The translations under genes were made by a program, and so were the position numbers. 15,428 nt of DNA from Bacillota bacterium (GTDB lineage Bacteria > Bacillota > Clostridia > Oscillospirales > Acutalibacteraceae): positions 1 through 15,428 of the forward strand of contig JAEXDU010000228.1 in the NCBI GenBank assembly GCA_023401495.1, given 5' to 3'. Shown one piece after another: positions 14,063 to 15,428 of this stretch; the first letter of the stretch is position 1; the number at the start of each line of letters is the position of its first letter. The notes under the pieces are model-generated. The model did no database searches. It saw nothing but the letters and a program-made list of their open reading frames with translations, and had not been told where the DNA came from.

Positions 14063-14482
14063 ATGGGTGACGACTTTTTCTCTTTGCTGTTCTCTCTGTT
14101 TGGCATAGCGATCATTCTGTTTGGCTGCTATGCGTTCAGCAAGTATGCCGCAAAGAAGATCAATACATTTTCCAATTCCCAGAATATTAAAATTCTGGAA
14201 AAGGTTCCTTTGTCGCAGGACAAAGGATTGGCCCTGGCGCAGATCTGCGGTAAGTATTACTTAATCGGCTTTTCCAGCCAGAGTATTGACATTTTGCAGG
14301 AGATTTCGGCCGATGAGCTGAAGCCGGAAGAAGAGAGCAGGCCGGCGGCCAGCTTTGTGAATCTGTTTCAGCAGGCCAGGAAAAACGGATGGAGCGTGAA
14401 ATCGTTTGATGAGTTCAGGGGAAATGCCGAAGCCGGAAAAAGAAAAGGCAGAGGCCAAAACAGTGAAGACGAAGAGCCGTAA
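14063..14482 (+). CDS. fliO: Flagellar biosynthesis protein FliO (FliZ of Bacillus)
   Basis: FliO is a small bitopic membrane protein that helps assemble the FliP5-FliR core of the export gate. The 139-residue product has one transmembrane segment at about residues 7-26. The cytoplasmic domain that follows has the family blocks IKILEKVPLSQDKGLALAQI and YYLIGFSSQSIDILQEI (about 42-80). A charged C-terminal tail overlaps the fliP start region. A GGGGGAG site lies just upstream of the ATG. Sequence conservation in this family is low. The call rests on topology, the V-x-L-x-x-x-K core and its position before fliP. Confidence 0.9.
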   Translation: MGDDFFSLLFSLFGIAIILFGCYAFSKYAAKKINTFSNSQNIKILEKVPLSQDKGLALAQICGKYYLIGFSSQSIDILQEISADELKPEEESRPAASFVNLFQQARKNGWSVKSFDEFRGNAEAGKRKGRGQNSEDEEP

Positions 14483-15203
14483 AAAACTTCTGGTAACGGC
14501 GCTGCTCTCGCTGGTGCTGATGGCTTTTCTCCCGGTTCAGGCGTCCGCCGCCGCCACCGGAATCCAGATCAACGGCAACGGGGTAGATACGCTCGAGATG
14601 ATCCAGATGTTCTTGATTCTGGCTCTCGCGCCGTCCATTCTGATCATGACGACGTGCTTTACGCGGATCATCATTGTGCTGTCGTTTCTGCGCAATGCGC
14701 TGGGCTTGCAGCAAACACCCCCGAATCAGGTGCTGATCGGGATGGCCCTGTTCCTCTCGCTGTTCATCATGTCGCCGGTACTCACGCAGATCAATGAGGA
14801 CGCTTACCAGCCGTATAAAGAGGAGCAGATCACACAGGAGCAGTTTGTTCAGAGGGCGGCTGTACCGATGAAGGAATTTATGCTCAAGCAGACCAAGAAG
14901 GATGATTTGAATCTGTTTTTGAACCTTTCCAAAACGGAAATCAAGTCCGCGGAGGAAGCGCCCCTAACGGTGGTGATTCCCGCGTTTATGACCAGCGAGC
15001 TGCGCCGGGCTTTTCTGATCGGTTTTCTGATCTTTATCCCGTTTTTGATCATCGACATGGTGGTTTCCAGCACGCTGATGTCCATGGGTATGATCATGCT
15101 GCCGCCTGCTATCATTTCTCTGCCGTTCAAGCTGCTGCTGTTCGTGCTGGTAGATGGCTGGGGCCTGCTGTTCAAAACTCTGGTTGCCAGCTTTAACATG
15201 TAG
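14463..15203 (+). CDS. fliP: Flagellar type III export gate protein FliP
   Basis: FliP forms the core ring of the export gate with FliQ and FliR. The product shows a signal peptide (K-T-K-S-R-K-K, hydrophobic core LLVTALLSLVLMAFL, cleavage after QASA) and the conserved TCFTRIIIVLSFLRNALG and QQTPPNQVLIG blocks. The paired C-terminal transmembrane helices include FMTSELRRAFLIGF and SMGMIMLPPAIISLPFK. The start is uncertain: the frame is open from 14406 with ATGs at 14409 and 14424. The GTG at 14463 has a well spaced GAGG site (14451-14454) and gives a normal signal peptide of about 29 residues, so I prefer it. It overlaps the end of fliO by 20 nt. Confidence 0.95.
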   Translation: MKTKSRKKLLVTALLSLVLMAFLPVQASAAATGIQINGNGVDTLEMIQMFLILALAPSILIMTTCFTRIIIVLSFLRNALGLQQTPPNQVLIGMALFLSLFIMSPVLTQINEDAYQPYKEEQITQEQFVQRAAVPMKEFMLKQTKKDDLNLFLNLSKTEIKSAEEAPLTVVIPAFMTSELRRAFLIGFLIFIPFLIIDMVVSSTLMSMGMIMLPPAIISLPFKLLLFVLVDGWGLLFKTLVASFNM

Positions 15204-15239
15204 CGTCGGCGCCACACTATTCGGAAGGATTTTTATTTC

Positions 15240-15428
15240 ATGACGACATCTGAGATTATCGGGGTATTTCAGGCGGCGATTCTCGCCACCATGAAGCTCG
15301 CGCTGCCGATTCTGGTTTCCAGCGTGCTGATCGGCCTTGTGATAGCGGTGCTTCAGGCGGCGACACAGATTCACGAGCAGACGCTCTCGTTTGTTCCGAA
15401 GCTCTTGATCATCGCCGTGGTGCTGATT
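15240..15428 (+). CDS. fliQ: Flagellar export gate protein FliQ (cut by window end)
   Basis: FliQ is the small two-helix subunit that packs around the FliP/FliR core of the export gate. The 63 codons present start MTTSEIIGVFQAAILATMK and continue through a first transmembrane helix (LPILVSSVLIGLVIAVLQAAT). The family motif QIHEQTLSFVPKLL follows, then the start of the second helix. The whole protein is normally about 89 residues, so roughly 25 are missing on the right. The ATG at 15240 is preceded by GGAAGGA at 15222-15228. It lies 36 nt after fliP. fliR and flhB would be expected next. Confidence 0.93.
   Translation, partial: MTTSEIIGVFQAAILATMKLALPILVSSVLIGLVIAVLQAATQIHEQTLSFVPKLLIIAVVLI

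Noticed and set aside
1..15428. Mobile element, CRISPR array, tRNA or rRNA
   Set aside because: No transposase or integrase motifs, no regularly spaced repeats and no tRNA or rRNA-like sequence were seen. The gene order is that of a conserved flagellar operon.

Overview
The window is a contiguous piece of a fla/che-type flagellar operon from a low-to-mid GC Gram-positive bacterium. The gene order (flgB-flgC-fliE-fliF-fliG-fliH-fliI-fliJ-fliK-flgD-small flagellar operon protein-flgE-flbD-fliM-fliY-cheY-fliO-fliP-fliQ), a CheC-type FliY, and strong Shine-Dalgarno sites all fit Bacillota. The small gene between flgD and flgE and the AT-rich intergenic region beside roughly 50-60% GC coding DNA fit Clostridia, perhaps the Oscillospirales/Ruminococcaceae side. 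The genus is inference only.

Layout. Positions 1-190 hold the 5' part of a minus-strand gene that looks like flgM (anti-sigma-28), behind a near-perfect sigma-28/sigma-D promoter (212-238, minus). Positions 191-595 are a divergent AT-rich control region. It also carries a consensus housekeeping promoter on the plus strand (TTGACT-17-TATAAT, 431-459) and a leader of about 130 nt. From 596 to the right edge every gene is on the plus strand with short gaps or overlaps: proximal rod (flgB, flgC, fliE), MS ring and rotor (fliF, fliG), export ATPase complex (fliH, fliI, fliJ), hook length control and hook assembly (fliK, flgD, flagellar operon protein, flgE, flbD), C-ring switch and chemotaxis output (fliM, fliY, cheY), and the export gate (fliO, fliP, and fliQ cut by the window end).

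How the genes work together. The early genes build the basal body, switch and type III export apparatus under a sigma-A-like promoter. The divergent sigma-28 promoter in front of the FlgM-like gene gives the usual late-gene checkpoint, because FlgM leaves through the finished hook-basal body and frees sigma-28.

This is a recognisable, conserved system, and I see no unknown system in it. The points worth a second look are local: the back-to-back sigma-28/sigma-A promoters; a tandem duplication in FlgD; hairpins flanking flgE and one sequestering a ribosome binding site; a base-composition shift in the middle of flgE; a gene-free, structured gap where fliL (and in some clostridia motAB) would be expected; and a FliY without an N-terminal CheY-P-binding peptide. 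No rRNA, tRNA, CRISPR, transposon or integrase was seen.
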